From contig CAYJKB010000044.1 in assembly GCA_964370625.1 (NCBI GenBank), positions 1 to 17,512 of the forward strand: a DNA stretch of 17,512 bases. Direction: 5' to 3'. The DNA comes from CAYJKB01 sp964370625 (GTDB lineage: Bacteria > Bacillota > Clostridia > Oscillospirales > Butyricicoccaceae). The position numbers and the translations under genes were made by a program. Positions 7,481-15,137 of this stretch are shown one piece after another. The number at the start of each line of letters is the position of its first letter. Positions within the stretch are counted from its first letter, which is position 1. The notes under the pieces are model-generated. The model was given only the letters and a program-made list of their open reading frames with translations, searched no databases and was not told the origin of the DNA.

Positions 7481-7916
7481 TAAACAAGTTGAAATTTATA
7501 CTGATGGGGCGTGTTCAGGAAATCCTGGCCCTGGTGGTTATGGAATTGTATTAAAATATGGTGATAAAATCAAAGAATTATCACAAGGGTTTGAAGATAC
7601 AACAAATAATCGAATGGAATTACTTGCTGTAATTAAAGCACTAGCTGCATTGCTGAAGCCTTGTGATGTCACACTTTATTCTGATAGTAAATATGTTATT
7701 GATGCGATTCAAAAAGGATGGGCTGTATCTTGGAGAGCTAAAAACTGGATTAAAGGCGATAAACAACCAGCTAAAAATCCAGATTTATGGGAATTACTAC
7801 TTGATTTGCTTGATTACCATAATGTTACATTTGTATGGGTAAAAGGTCATGCTGATAATGAATATAACAATCGTTGTGATGAACTTGCAGTTGCAGCTTA
7901 TCAGAAGTATAAGTAG
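7473..7916 (+). CDS. rnhA: Ribonuclease HI
   Basis: This enzyme cleaves the RNA strand of RNA:DNA hybrids (R-loops, primers). From ATG 7473 it has 147 residues, the usual type-1 length. All four metal-binding acidic residues are visible: Asp11 (YTDGACSGNPGPGGYG), Glu49 (NNRMELLAV), Asp71 (LYSDSKYVI) and Asp136 (RCDELA). The catalytic-loop His is in VWVKGHADN. The basic protrusion (KGWAVSWRAKNWIKG) is present as in E. coli. An ATG at 7467 is in frame, but it overlaps the GAGG site (7463-7466). ATG 7473 has a 6-base spacer and the expected MSNKQVEIYTDG. It overlaps the end of gyrA by eight bases, so translation is probably coupled to gyrase. A hairpin-rich repeat follows. Confidence 0.95.
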   Translation: MSNKQVEIYTDGACSGNPGPGGYGIVLKYGDKIKELSQGFEDTTNNRMELLAVIKALAALLKPCDVTLYSDSKYVIDAIQKGWAVSWRAKNWIKGDKQPAKNPDLWELLLDLLDYHNVTFVWVKGHADNEYNNRCDELAVAAYQKYK

Positions 7917-7977
7917 TGCATTAATCTTTAAAATAAATATTAATTTTCTTTTTCTCATACCATATCGTTGCCAAAAA

Positions 7978-8186
7978 GGCTGGATTTGTAATGTGACGGT
8001 CGCACACATGGGTGAGACCCTACGGTTTGTGCAAAATTATATTTCACAGACAAAACACGCCCCTTGTGGGCTGTTTTGCAATGCTTGTCAGTGCCACTGA
8101 CCAAGTAATGAAAAACCCCATTTGTCACTTCGTGACACCTCCCACAGAGGTAGAGGTACATAAGGAAATATATTTAAAATCCAGCC
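7978..8186. repeat. Hairpin-rich intergenic element with 10-bp terminal inverted repeats
   Basis: The ends GGCTGGATTT (7978-7987) and AAATCCAGCC (8177-8186) are perfect inverted repeats bounding 209 bp. The interior is a row of hairpins: GCACA/TGTGC (8002-8006 with 8028-8032) enclosing GGGT/ACCC; CAAAACA..GCCC/GGGC..TGTTTTG (8051-8078); GTCAGT-GCC-ACTGAC (8087-8101); TGTCAC-TTC-GTGACA (8123-8137); and CCTC/GAGG (8138-8150). It is visibly richer in G and C than the flanking genes and holds no recognisable protein. The 14-mer CAAGTAATGAAAAA (8102-8115) also occurs in copy 1 (1898-1911), and the terminal core TGGATTT is shared with copy 1. A further hairpin CGTCTT-GCGA-AAGACG (8186-8201) begins at the outer end. 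A TTGCGA at 8190-8195 with AT-rich sequence 15 bases on could be a weak promoter for the next gene. Confidence 0.65.
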
Positions 8187-8260
8187 GTCTTGCGAAAGAC
8201 GAAAACAACATAATAAACAAAATAAAAATTTTACACAAATAGAAAGGAATTGATTTTAAG

Positions 8261-8728
8261 ATGAAAAAATTATTATTAAGCTTATCTCTTTGCACTTTAA
8301 TGCTATTATCAGCTTGTTCAGAAACTGAAAAAACTGTTTCTGGTTCACCATCAGATATTGTTAATAACAATATGAGTTCTTTTACTTTTTATGATGAAAT
8401 GACAAATGTTGATAATAACACAGCTTTTACAACTTTAGGAGTTGATGCTAATATTGTAACTGATGCTTATATCATGCAAAACTCAGGCAAATCAAATGAA
8501 ATTTTTGCAGTTTTCCAAGCAGAAAATGCAGAATTTGCTAGCGACACAGCAAATGACCTTGAAGTTTATGTATCTAGTCTATATGAGCAAGCTGTAGAAA
8601 GTGAAAATTCTGATAATAAAAATCGTTTAGTTAATGATAAATTTATTGGTGTTTCTGGAAATTATACTTATATTTTAGTGTGTTCAGATGGTGATAATGC
8701 TGAAAGTATTATTGAAAGTATTTTTTAA
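8261..8728 (+). CDS. Small secreted lipoprotein, DUF4358-like
   Basis: The 155-residue protein begins with a lipoprotein signal peptide: MKK, a hydrophobic stretch, then the lipobox LSAC with the lipidated Cys19. The mature part is soluble, acidic and low in Cys. Segments such as EIFAVFQAENAEFASDTANDLEVY and VSGNYTYILVCSDGDNAESII (given here as regions near residues 81-104 and 131-151) resemble DUF4358, a family of small Clostridia lipoproteins without known function. That assignment is from memory of the pattern and is moderate. The AAAGGA site (8243-8248) lies 12 bases before the ATG. The gene stands alone between the repeat element and its own terminator, so it is probably monocistronic or a read-through of gyrA-rnhA. 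Confidence 0.8.
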   Translation: MKKLLLSLSLCTLMLLSACSETEKTVSGSPSDIVNNNMSSFTFYDEMTNVDNNTAFTTLGVDANIVTDAYIMQNSGKSNEIFAVFQAENAEFASDTANDLEVYVSSLYEQAVESENSDNKNRLVNDKFIGVSGNYTYILVCSDGDNAESIIESIF

Positions 8729-8753
8729 TTAAATAAAGATTTAAAACAAACTT

Positions 8754-8787
8754 GAGAGTGTGACTATTTTGACATACTCTCTTTTTT
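8754..8787 (+). terminator. Rho-independent terminator after the lipoprotein gene
   Basis: GAGAGTGTG (8754-8762) pairs with CATACTCTC (8773-8781), nine pairs including one G-U, around a 10-base loop. Six T follow (8782-8787). It lies 25 bases after the stop codon. Confidence 0.88.
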
Positions 8788-8880
8788 ATTTAAATATGCC
8801 AAATAAATAGTATTAAATTATTAGGAAATAATATATATAGTAAAATCAATAAATGTAATAAAAATTTAAAATCAAAAATC

Positions 8881-8909
8881 TTGCGATTTTGCCTCTTTCA
8901 TGGTATACT
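8881..8909 (+). promoter_or_regulatory. Sigma-A-type promoter of the methyltransferase-ecf-truA operon
   Basis: TTGCGA (8881-8886) and TATACT (8904-8909) are separated by 17 bases, and a TG one base before the -10 adds an extended element. The transcription start would be near 8915, about 55 bases before the first gene. It is the best promoter match in the window and follows the lipoprotein terminator. Confidence 0.75.
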
Positions 8910-8970
8910 ATTATGGCAAAATTATATTTAAATGTACTTTTAGTTTAATAATATATTGGAGGCAACTACA

Positions 8971-9840
8971 GTGTGGATTGCAGATAAATGGAAAGATTAT
9001 GAAATATTGGATTGTGGGAATGGTGAAAAGCTTGAACGCTGGCAAAATCAAGTTTTAGTGCGTCCAGATCCGCAAGCAATTTGGCAGAAAAGTGAAAAAC
9101 AAAATAAATGGAATAATGCAAATGGTGTTTATTCTCGATCTTCATCTGGTGGAGGTCATTGGTCGCACAATGAAATGCCAGACCGTTGGACTGTGAATTA
9201 TGGTGAACTTGTTTTTAACATCAAACCAATGAATTTTAAACACACAGGATTATTCCCAGAACAAGCTGTAAACTGGGATTTTGCTGCAAATATCATTAAA
9301 AATGCGAAAAGACCACTTAAAGTATTAAATTTATTTGCATATACAGGTGGTGCAACTATTTCGGCAGCTCACGCAGGTGCAGAAGTTTGTCATGTTGATG
9401 CTTCAAAAGGCATGGTGAATTGGGCTAAAGAAAATGCAAAATCATCTGGCCTTGAAAATGCAAAAATTCGATATATAGTTGATGATTGTAAAAAATTTTT
9501 AGAACGTGAAATTCGTCGTGGTAATAAATACGATGGAATTATTATGGATCCCCCATCTTATGGTCGTGGACCTAATGGTGAAATTTGGAAAATAGAAAAT
9601 CAAATAGAAGATTTTGTAAAACTTGCATCTGAAGTTTTGGTTGATGATCCATCTTTTGTAATGATTAATAGTTATACAACGGGGCTTGCCCCATCTGTTA
9701 TGAAATATATTTTAGCTGTAAATATAGCTAAAAAATTCGGAGGAACTGTTGAATGTAATGAAATTGGTTTGCCTGTAACTTCAACAGGGCTTGCACTTCC
9801 GTGCGGAAGCACAGCTCGTTTTATAGGAGAGAATATATGA
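8971..9840 (+). CDS. Class I SAM-dependent methyltransferase, RlmI/RlmK-like (23S rRNA)
   Basis: The 289-residue protein carries a Rossmann methyltransferase fold. Motif I is NLFAYTGGATISAAHAGA (120-137), followed by the SAM-ribose acidic residue in HVDASKGM (Asp143) and the catalytic motif MDPPSYGRG (192-200). This arrangement matches the RlmI/RlmK-type family that methylates 23S rRNA. The N terminus is unusual in lacking an obvious PUA domain and having a Trp-rich segment instead. The exact substrate base cannot be read from the sequence. The TTG at 8956 lies within the GGAGG (8958-8962) region, so GTG 8971, eight bases after that site, is the start. The stop TGA overlaps the ecfA1 ATG (ATGA), indicating coupling. 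It is the first gene of a seven-gene operon. Confidence 0.85.
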   Translation: MWIADKWKDYEILDCGNGEKLERWQNQVLVRPDPQAIWQKSEKQNKWNNANGVYSRSSSGGGHWSHNEMPDRWTVNYGELVFNIKPMNFKHTGLFPEQAVNWDFAANIIKNAKRPLKVLNLFAYTGGATISAAHAGAEVCHVDASKGMVNWAKENAKSSGLENAKIRYIVDDCKKFLEREIRRGNKYDGIIMDPPSYGRGPNGEIWKIENQIEDFVKLASEVLVDDPSFVMINSYTTGLAPSVMKYILAVNIAKKFGGTVECNEIGLPVTSTGLALPCGSTARFIGENI

Positions 9841-10679
9841 GTATAATTAGTGCAAAGGATTTAAAATTTATATATAATTCATCTGAAAAAAATTCAACAA
9901 TCGCATTAAAAGGCGTGAATATAGATATTAAACAAGGTGAATTTGTTGCAATTTTAGGTCATAATGGAAGTGGTAAATCTACTCTTGCACGACATATGAA
10001 TGCAATTTTAATTCCATCAGAAGGCAGTATGCTTGTTGATGATATGAATACTATTGATGAGAATTTATTGTATGATATTAGAAAAACTGTTTCTATGGTT
10101 TTTCAAAATCCGGATAACCAAATTGTAGCAACAGTTGTTGAAGAAGATGTAGCTTTTGCACTTGAAAATTTGGGAATAGAGCCTGAAAACATTCGTAAGC
10201 GTGTTGATGATGCACTTCGTGCTGTTGGCATGTATGAATTTCGTACACATGCACCACATTTATTATCTGGTGGACAAAAACAACGTATTGCAATTGCAGG
10301 AGTTATTGCACTTAAACCTGCTTGTGTTGTAATGGATGAACCAACAGCAATGCTAGACCCTCGTGGCAGACGAGAAGTTATGGAAGTGATTTCACTTTTA
10401 ACTCATGAATTTGGTATAACTGTAATTTTAATTACTCATCATATGGATGAAGCTGCACAAGCTGATAAAATTATTGTTATGAATGATGGCAATGTGATTT
10501 TAGAGGGAAAACCATCAGAAATTTTTGAAAATGTAGATATGCTTCATGCTGTAGGTCTTGCTTTGCCACAAACTATCGAACTTTTGCAAGATTTAAAAGG
10601 CAAAGGTGCAGATATTGATACAAATGGTCTATCTGTGTCTGCTTGTGCTGATATTATTGCAAAATATTTGGAGGATTAA
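9837..10679 (+). CDS. ecfA1: ECF transporter ATPase EcfA1
   Basis: This is one of the two ATPases of the energy-coupling factor module that powers uptake of vitamins or metal ions through exchangeable S components. The 280 residues contain Walker A GHNGSGKST (41-49), the Q-loop VFQNPDNQ (88-95), the ABC signature LSGGQKQR (143-150), Walker B VVMDEPTA (164-171) with Glu168, and the switch His201 in LITHHMD. NPDNQ after the Q-loop is characteristic of EcfA1. An in-frame start further upstream (9801) would lie inside the methyltransferase gene; AGGAGA (9825-9830) points to ATG 9837, which overlaps the preceding stop by four bases. ecfA2 starts three bases after its stop. Confidence 0.95.
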   Translation: MSIISAKDLKFIYNSSEKNSTIALKGVNIDIKQGEFVAILGHNGSGKSTLARHMNAILIPSEGSMLVDDMNTIDENLLYDIRKTVSMVFQNPDNQIVATVVEEDVAFALENLGIEPENIRKRVDDALRAVGMYEFRTHAPHLLSGGQKQRIAIAGVIALKPACVVMDEPTAMLDPRGRREVMEVISLLTHEFGITVILITHHMDEAAQADKIIVMNDGNVILEGKPSEIFENVDMLHAVGLALPQTIELLQDLKGKGADIDTNGLSVSACADIIAKYLED

Positions 10680-10682
10680 TTA

Positions 10683-11549
10683 ATGGCGAATATCCTTGAA
10701 ACTATAGATTTATTTCACACATATGGAAAAGGTACACCTTTTGAACGTTCTGCTTTAAAAGGTGTTAATTTCCATGTTAAAAAAGGTGAAATTTTAGGTT
10801 TAATTGGTCATACGGGGTCTGGGAAATCTACACTTATTTCACATTTGAATGCACTTTTAAAACCATCTTCTGGAAAAATTCTTGTTGATGGACAAGATAT
10901 TTATAGTAATGGTTATAATTTGCGTGAAGTTCGTTTTCGTGTAGGTTTAGTTTTTCAATATCCAGAATACCAACTTTTTGAAGAAACTATAGAGCATGAT
11001 ATTGCTTTCGGGCCTAGAAATATGAAATTGCCAGAAGAAGAAGTTAATCGTAGAGTAAAACAGGCTATGGAATTTGTTGGATTACCTAAATCTTTAGCTG
11101 AAAAATCCCCTTTCGAGCTGTCTGGTGGTCAAAAACGCAGAGTTGCAATTGCAGGAGTTATTGCAATGGAACCTGAAGTATTAATTTTAGATGAACCAAC
11201 AGCAGGGCTTGACCCACACGCAAGAGAAGAAATTTTATCACATATTAAAGCTTATCATGAGGCAAAAAATGCATCTATTGTAATTGTTACACATAGTATG
11301 GAAGATATTGCACGAACAGCTGACAGATTGGTTGTTATGAATGATGGAAATGTTCTTCTTGAAGGCTTGCCACGCACAGTTTTTTCACATGCGGATAAAC
11401 TTAAAGAGGCAGGACTTGCTGTACCTTTTGTAACAGAAGTGTTATTAGAACTTAAAAATCGAGGTTTTGACATAGACACTTCAGCTTATACAACAGAACA
11501 AGCACTTGATATTATTTTAAAATATAAGGAGAGCATAAAAAATGCTTAA
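10683..11549 (+). CDS. ecfA2: ECF transporter ATPase EcfA2
   Basis: The second ATPase of the ECF module, 288 residues. It shows Walker A GHTGSGKST (42-50), the Q-loop VFQYPEYQLF (90-99; YPEYQ is the EcfA2 form), signature LSGGQKRR (146-153), Walker B LILDEPTA (167-174) and His204 in VTHSMED. EcfA1 and EcfA2 form the heterodimer that drives EcfT. GGAGG (10670-10674) overlaps the end of ecfA1 and lies eight bases before the ATG. The last eight bases overlap ecfT, so the module genes are translationally linked. The upstream IDLFHTYGKGTPFERSALKGV is the usual EcfA2 start. Confidence 0.95.
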   Translation: MANILETIDLFHTYGKGTPFERSALKGVNFHVKKGEILGLIGHTGSGKSTLISHLNALLKPSSGKILVDGQDIYSNGYNLREVRFRVGLVFQYPEYQLFEETIEHDIAFGPRNMKLPEEEVNRRVKQAMEFVGLPKSLAEKSPFELSGGQKRRVAIAGVIAMEPEVLILDEPTAGLDPHAREEILSHIKAYHEAKNASIVIVTHSMEDIARTADRLVVMNDGNVLLEGLPRTVFSHADKLKEAGLAVPFVTEVLLELKNRGFDIDTSAYTTEQALDIILKYKESIKNA

Positions 11550-12348
11550 AGATATTACACTAGGTCAATATTTTCCAGGGCAAACTATTGTCCATAAATT
11601 TGACCCTAGACTTAAAATTTTAATCACATTACTTTATATAATTACATTATTTGTAGCAGATGGAATTGTTTCTTATACTGTTGTAGCAATTTTTTTATTT
11701 TTCGTCATATTTTTGTCACATATTAGTGTTAAACTTATATTAAGGGGATTAAAGCCAGTTGTATTTATCATAGTTTTCACAGCTATATTAAATATGTTTT
11801 ACACCCCAGGGCAAGAAATTGCAAGTTTTCTTATTTTTACAATAACTCGTGAAGGAATAATTTCTGCTATATTTATGATATTTAGAATTATTTTTTTAAT
11901 AATGGGTACATCACTTTTAACTTATACAACATCTCCAATTATGCTAACAGATGGAATAGAAAATTTATTAGCACCACTTAAAAAAATTAAAGTTCCAGTG
12001 CATGAACTTTCCATGATGATGACTATTGCACTTAGATTTATTCCAACTTTAATTGAAGAAACTGAAAAAATTATGAATGCTCAAAAAGCTCGTGGAGCTG
12101 ATTTTGAAAGTGGCAATTTAATTGCACGTTCAAAAGCACTTGTGCCGATTTTAGTTCCTTTATTTATTTCTGCATTTCGTCGTGCTGATGAGCTTGCTGT
12201 GGCTATGGAATGTAGACTTTATCGAGGTGATGTTGGCAGAACTCGTATGAGACAAGCGAAAATTGTAGGTGAAGATATTACAACATTTTTATTTTGCATA
12301 GTAGTTTTCGCAATAGTTATATATTTAAGTGTGGGAATGGGAATATGA
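11542..12348 (+). CDS. ecfT: ECF transporter transmembrane protein EcfT
   Basis: The membrane scaffold of the ECF module, 268 residues. It begins LGQYFPGQTIVHKFDPRLK, standard for EcfT, then has hydrophobic segments near 26-40, 44-60, 72-86, 107-125 and 247-265. Two coupling motifs contact the ATPases: QKARGAD (Ala183-Arg184-Gly185) and AMECRLYRG (Cys224-Arg225-Leu226). The second is more often Ala-Arg-Cys or Ala-Arg-Gly, so the Cys and Leu are small departures. AAGGAG (11526-11531) serves the ATG, which lies inside ecfA2. No S component is encoded in the window, so this is a shared (group II) module serving substrate binders encoded elsewhere. Its stop overlaps truA by four bases. Confidence 0.95.
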   Translation: MLKDITLGQYFPGQTIVHKFDPRLKILITLLYIITLFVADGIVSYTVVAIFLFFVIFLSHISVKLILRGLKPVVFIIVFTAILNMFYTPGQEIASFLIFTITREGIISAIFMIFRIIFLIMGTSLLTYTTSPIMLTDGIENLLAPLKKIKVPVHELSMMMTIALRFIPTLIEETEKIMNAQKARGADFESGNLIARSKALVPILVPLFISAFRRADELAVAMECRLYRGDVGRTRMRQAKIVGEDITTFLFCIVVFAIVIYLSVGMGI

Positions 12349-13136
12349 ATAATATTGCTATGGTGCTTCGCTATCGTGGAACAAATTATCATGGATTTCA
12401 GCGTCAGCCAAATGCATGTACAATACAGGGAGAAATTGAAAAAGCTTTAACCACTATTGTTAAAAGCCCTGTTAATATTTCAGGTTGTGGCAGAACAGAT
12501 GCAGGAGTTCATGCACGTGCATATGTTGCAAATTTTATTTCTGAATGTACAGTTCCCCCTGAAAGATTACATCTTGCTTTGAATGCAATTTTGCCTGAAG
12601 ATATTTGTGTTTATACAGCATTTTATGTGCCTATGGATTTTGACAGCAGATTTTCTTGCATAAAAAAAGAATATACCTATGAAATTTATAATTCACAGAT
12701 TAAAAATCCATTTTTACATGATAGAACTTATCTTTATAAAGCCTTTTTAGATGATAAAATTATGCATAAAGCAGCACAAGATTTTGTGGGCAAACAAGAT
12801 TTTGCAGCAGTAAAAAGCGAAGGAACACCTGTAAGCTCTACTGTGCGTACAGTTCATTATTGCAATGTAACACGATGTGATGATATTATATCTATTAAAG
12901 TTTGTGCTGATGGTTTTTTATATAATATGGTTCGTGCAATTGCTGGCACACTTTTATACACAGGCTGTGGAAAACTTTGTGGAAACGGTGTAAAACTTGC
13001 TTTAGAGAGTAAAAAACGTGAAAAAGCAGGGCCAACTCTGCCACCAAATGGTCTTTTTATGTCGAAATTATGGTATGAAGATTTTTATATAGATGAAAGC
13101 TTACAAGTTAAGGAGCAGTTAAATGCCAAAAGCTAA
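12345..13136 (+). CDS. truA: tRNA pseudouridine(38-40) synthase TruA
   Basis: TruA converts uridines 38-40 of the tRNA anticodon arm to pseudouridine. The 263 residues start MNNIAMVLRYRGTNYHGFQRQ, which is diagnostic. The catalytic aspartate is Asp52 in CGRTDAGVHA. Further family marks are FDSRFSCIKKEYTYEI, AVKSEGTPVSSTVRT and GFLYNMVRAIAGTL. A longer in-frame start at 12294 falls inside ecfT. The ATG at 12345 forms an ATGA overlap with the ecfT stop, and its ribosome binding site is weak (GGGAATGGGA), so re-initiation after ecfT is likely. truA behind ecfA1-ecfA2-ecfT is a common order in Bacillota. The end overlaps the next gene by 14 bases. Confidence 0.96.
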   Translation: MNNIAMVLRYRGTNYHGFQRQPNACTIQGEIEKALTTIVKSPVNISGCGRTDAGVHARAYVANFISECTVPPERLHLALNAILPEDICVYTAFYVPMDFDSRFSCIKKEYTYEIYNSQIKNPFLHDRTYLYKAFLDDKIMHKAAQDFVGKQDFAAVKSEGTPVSSTVRTVHYCNVTRCDDIISIKVCADGFLYNMVRAIAGTLLYTGCGKLCGNGVKLALESKKREKAGPTLPPNGLFMSKLWYEDFYIDESLQVKEQLNAKS

Positions 13137-14364
13137 AATATATGCATTTCCGAAAAGTACAAAAGAGAGAAAGAAAATTCTAAAAAAAGAGCAAGATTTT
13201 AGATTATATCTTATTAGATTTTTGAAAAAGTGTTGCTTTGTAGTTGGTTTATTACTTGCTGTTTTTACAGTAATTGATAATTATGAAAGTTTAACAGAAC
13301 AAAATCTTAAAAACTTTATGTCTTATTTATCTGTATCATCGGAACAATTAGAAGAAAATTTATCTGAAATTCCTTTTGAAGTTGCAGAATATCATATTGT
13401 AGAAACATATGGAGGTGGAATTGCTGTTGCATCACCGAATAATATTTCGCTTTTAAATTCAGGTGGATACCCGTATATGTCGCTACATATTCCATTTAAA
13501 AATATAGGAATTGAAACGACTGATGATTTGGTATATGTTTATAATACAAATGGAACATCTGTTATAACGTGTTCTGCATTGGGACAAGTCGGAAGCCTTG
13601 AAACAGATGGAAATATTTTATCAATTTCAGCTTCAAATGCTGGATTTTTAACGGTTACAGATGAAAAAGGATATAAAAACACTGTGCATGTATATGATGA
13701 AAAGGGCACAGAAAAATTTATTTGGAATACATCAGATTATTATGTTGTGAATGCTGATTTATCTCATAATGCATCAGATATTGCTGTAAATGTACTTGAT
13801 TTTGATAATGCAACAAATTCTGTTATAGGTAGTGTTATTTTACTAAATACCGGTGAAAATGAGATTGTTGGTAAATTTAATTTAGGCGATAGTGTGCCGA
13901 TGGATATTAAATTTTTTGATAATGGAAACATTGCAGTGCTTACAAATAATGCATTTTATGTGTTAGATGATAATCTTGAAATAGAAGATAGTATTTCTTT
14001 TTCAAATGATAATTTAGCTTGTTATGATATTTCAAAAACAAATGCTGTTTTAGCAATTAAATCAGAGGGACAAAATCAAAGTAGTATTAATATTATAAAT
14101 TCAAATGGTGAAATTGATACTTTTCCCTTTAGCCATAATATAATTGACATTGAAATATTTAAAGATGGTTTTGCTGTTTTAACTTCTCGTTATGCTAAAC
14201 TCTTTGATCTTGATATGAATGACGTTTGGGTTAGAGAAGATATTGCAACAGCAAAAAATATTGTACTGAGTGAAGATGGTACAACATATGCTATCTTTAA
14301 AGAACATAGCGAAATTATATTGCCACTAAAAACGGAGGGAGATAGCATTAATGACAACAATTGA
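13123..14364 (+). CDS. Membrane-anchored protein, DUF5711-like, predicted beta-propeller
   Basis: The 413-residue protein has a very basic cytoplasmic N terminus (residues 1-36, many Lys and Arg), one membrane helix (about 37-52, CCFVVGLLLAVFTVI) and a large outer domain. The outer domain has repeating short strands with patterns such as GGIAVASPNNISLLN, DNILSISASNAG, NGNIAVLTNNAFYVLD and DGFAVLTSRYAKLFD. These suggest a WD/YVTN-like propeller. The layout resembles DUF5711, which has no known function. ATG 13123 is preceded by AAGGAG and overlaps truA by 14 bases. The end overlaps the CvpA-like gene by 14 bases. From memory, DUF5711, CvpA and Clp genes are neighbours in other Oscillospirales. 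A role in sensing or scaffolding at the envelope is only a guess. Confidence 0.75.
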   Translation: MPKAKIYAFPKSTKERKKILKKEQDFRLYLIRFLKKCCFVVGLLLAVFTVIDNYESLTEQNLKNFMSYLSVSSEQLEENLSEIPFEVAEYHIVETYGGGIAVASPNNISLLNSGGYPYMSLHIPFKNIGIETTDDLVYVYNTNGTSVITCSALGQVGSLETDGNILSISASNAGFLTVTDEKGYKNTVHVYDEKGTEKFIWNTSDYYVVNADLSHNASDIAVNVLDFDNATNSVIGSVILLNTGENEIVGKFNLGDSVPMDIKFFDNGNIAVLTNNAFYVLDDNLEIEDSISFSNDNLACYDISKTNAVLAIKSEGQNQSSINIINSNGEIDTFPFSHNIIDIEIFKDGFAVLTSRYAKLFDLDMNDVWVREDIATAKNIVLSEDGTTYAIFKEHSEIILPLKTEGDSINDNN

Positions 14365-15034
14365 TATCATTATTATTGGTATTTTTGCGTTTTACATGTT
14401 ATTCGGTTATATTAAAGGATTTATTCGTTCAATATTTTCTTTATTGGGTGGAATTGTATCATTTCTTATAGCTTCAATTGGGTCAAGAATACTTGCACCG
14501 ATAATTACAGATACTTTTATTATGCCGATTTTTGGCAAAACATTAAGAGACACAGTAGAACAAAATGCTGGTATAAGTGAATATTCTGACAAAATTACTG
14601 AATTATTTAATTCTTTATCTGATAATGTACTGGGATTACTTGATAAAATTGGAGTATCAACAGCTGAACAACTTACAAATTTAGAAAATCCACTTGATAC
14701 AGTTTTAGATGCTTTGGTGCGGTCTGTAGCAGAATCAATTTCAAGTGTTATATGCTTTATTGCACTTTTTATAATTACAAGTGTAGTAATAAATATATTA
14801 TCAAGCTCACTTTCCTTTGTTGTTAAAGCACTTAATTTATCATCACTGAACAAAATAGCAGGCCTTGCACTTGGTGCAATAACTGCATTTATAATAACAG
14901 CTGGTATTTTAATTGCAATTGATATGTTACCTGATGAATATTTAGAAAATTCAAGTATTTTATCAAAAAATTCATTAGAAAATTCACTTATAGCACCTGA
15001 AATTTATAAAATAACCGATAATATTTTAAAATAA
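14351..15034 (+). CDS. CvpA-family membrane protein
   Basis: The 227-residue protein starts MTTIDIIIIGIFAFYMLFGY followed by IKGFIRSIFSLLGGIVSFLIA, the usual CvpA-type opening of two close membrane helices (about 4-20 and 26-45) with the KGF/RSIFSL turn. Two further helices lie near 130-155 and 170-192. CvpA was first described for colicin V production in E. coli and is associated with envelope integrity; its molecular action is unclear. GGAGG (14335-14339) lies 11 bases upstream of the ATG, within the end of the DUF5711-like gene. No clear terminator follows in the 103 bases before the Clp gene, so read-through into clp is possible. Confidence 0.85.
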   Translation: MTTIDIIIIGIFAFYMLFGYIKGFIRSIFSLLGGIVSFLIASIGSRILAPIITDTFIMPIFGKTLRDTVEQNAGISEYSDKITELFNSLSDNVLGLLDKIGVSTAEQLTNLENPLDTVLDALVRSVAESISSVICFIALFIITSVVINILSSSLSFVVKALNLSSLNKIAGLALGAITAFIITAGILIAIDMLPDEYLENSSILSKNSLENSLIAPEIYKITDNILK

Positions 15035-15072
15035 TTAATAGAAGATAAATTAAAAATTTGCCTAAGAAATTA

Positions 15073-15100
15073 CTACTAGTAGATATATTAATCATATAAT
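15073..15100 (+). promoter_or_regulatory. Candidate clp promoter with palindromic operator-like site
   Basis: A perfect -10 box TATAAT lies at 15095-15100. There is no good -35; where it should be (about 15072-15077) there is a 10-bp perfect palindrome CTACTAGTAG (15073-15082). GGAG at 15124-15127 serves the ATG at 15138. No CtsR or CIRCE-type heat-shock operator was seen in 15035-15137. Confidence 0.5.
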
Positions 15101-15137
15101 CTACATTTTGTAATAGTGAGAATGGAGATATTATATT

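Noticed and set aside
7955..8242. Short ORFs after rnhA (68 to 83 residues, both strands)
   Set aside because: They fall in the hairpin-rich element and show no start signals or protein family.
8956..8970. TTG at 8956 as start of the methyltransferase gene
   Set aside because: It overlaps the GGAGG ribosome binding site itself; GTG 8971 fits better.
8788..8970. Riboswitch upstream of the ECF-containing operon
   Set aside because: The leader is short and AT-rich with a promoter at 8881-8909 and leaves only about 55 bases before the first gene; no conserved riboswitch core was seen.
14407..14853. 148-residue ORF on the - strand
   Set aside because: It is antisense to the CvpA-like gene, has no recognisable domain, and the sense frame has clear membrane helices and a ribosome binding site.
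15035..15137. CtsR or HrcA (CIRCE) operator ahead of the Clp gene
   Set aside because: Neither AGGTCAA-type direct repeats nor the CIRCE inverted repeat is present; only a CTACTAGTAG palindrome was found.
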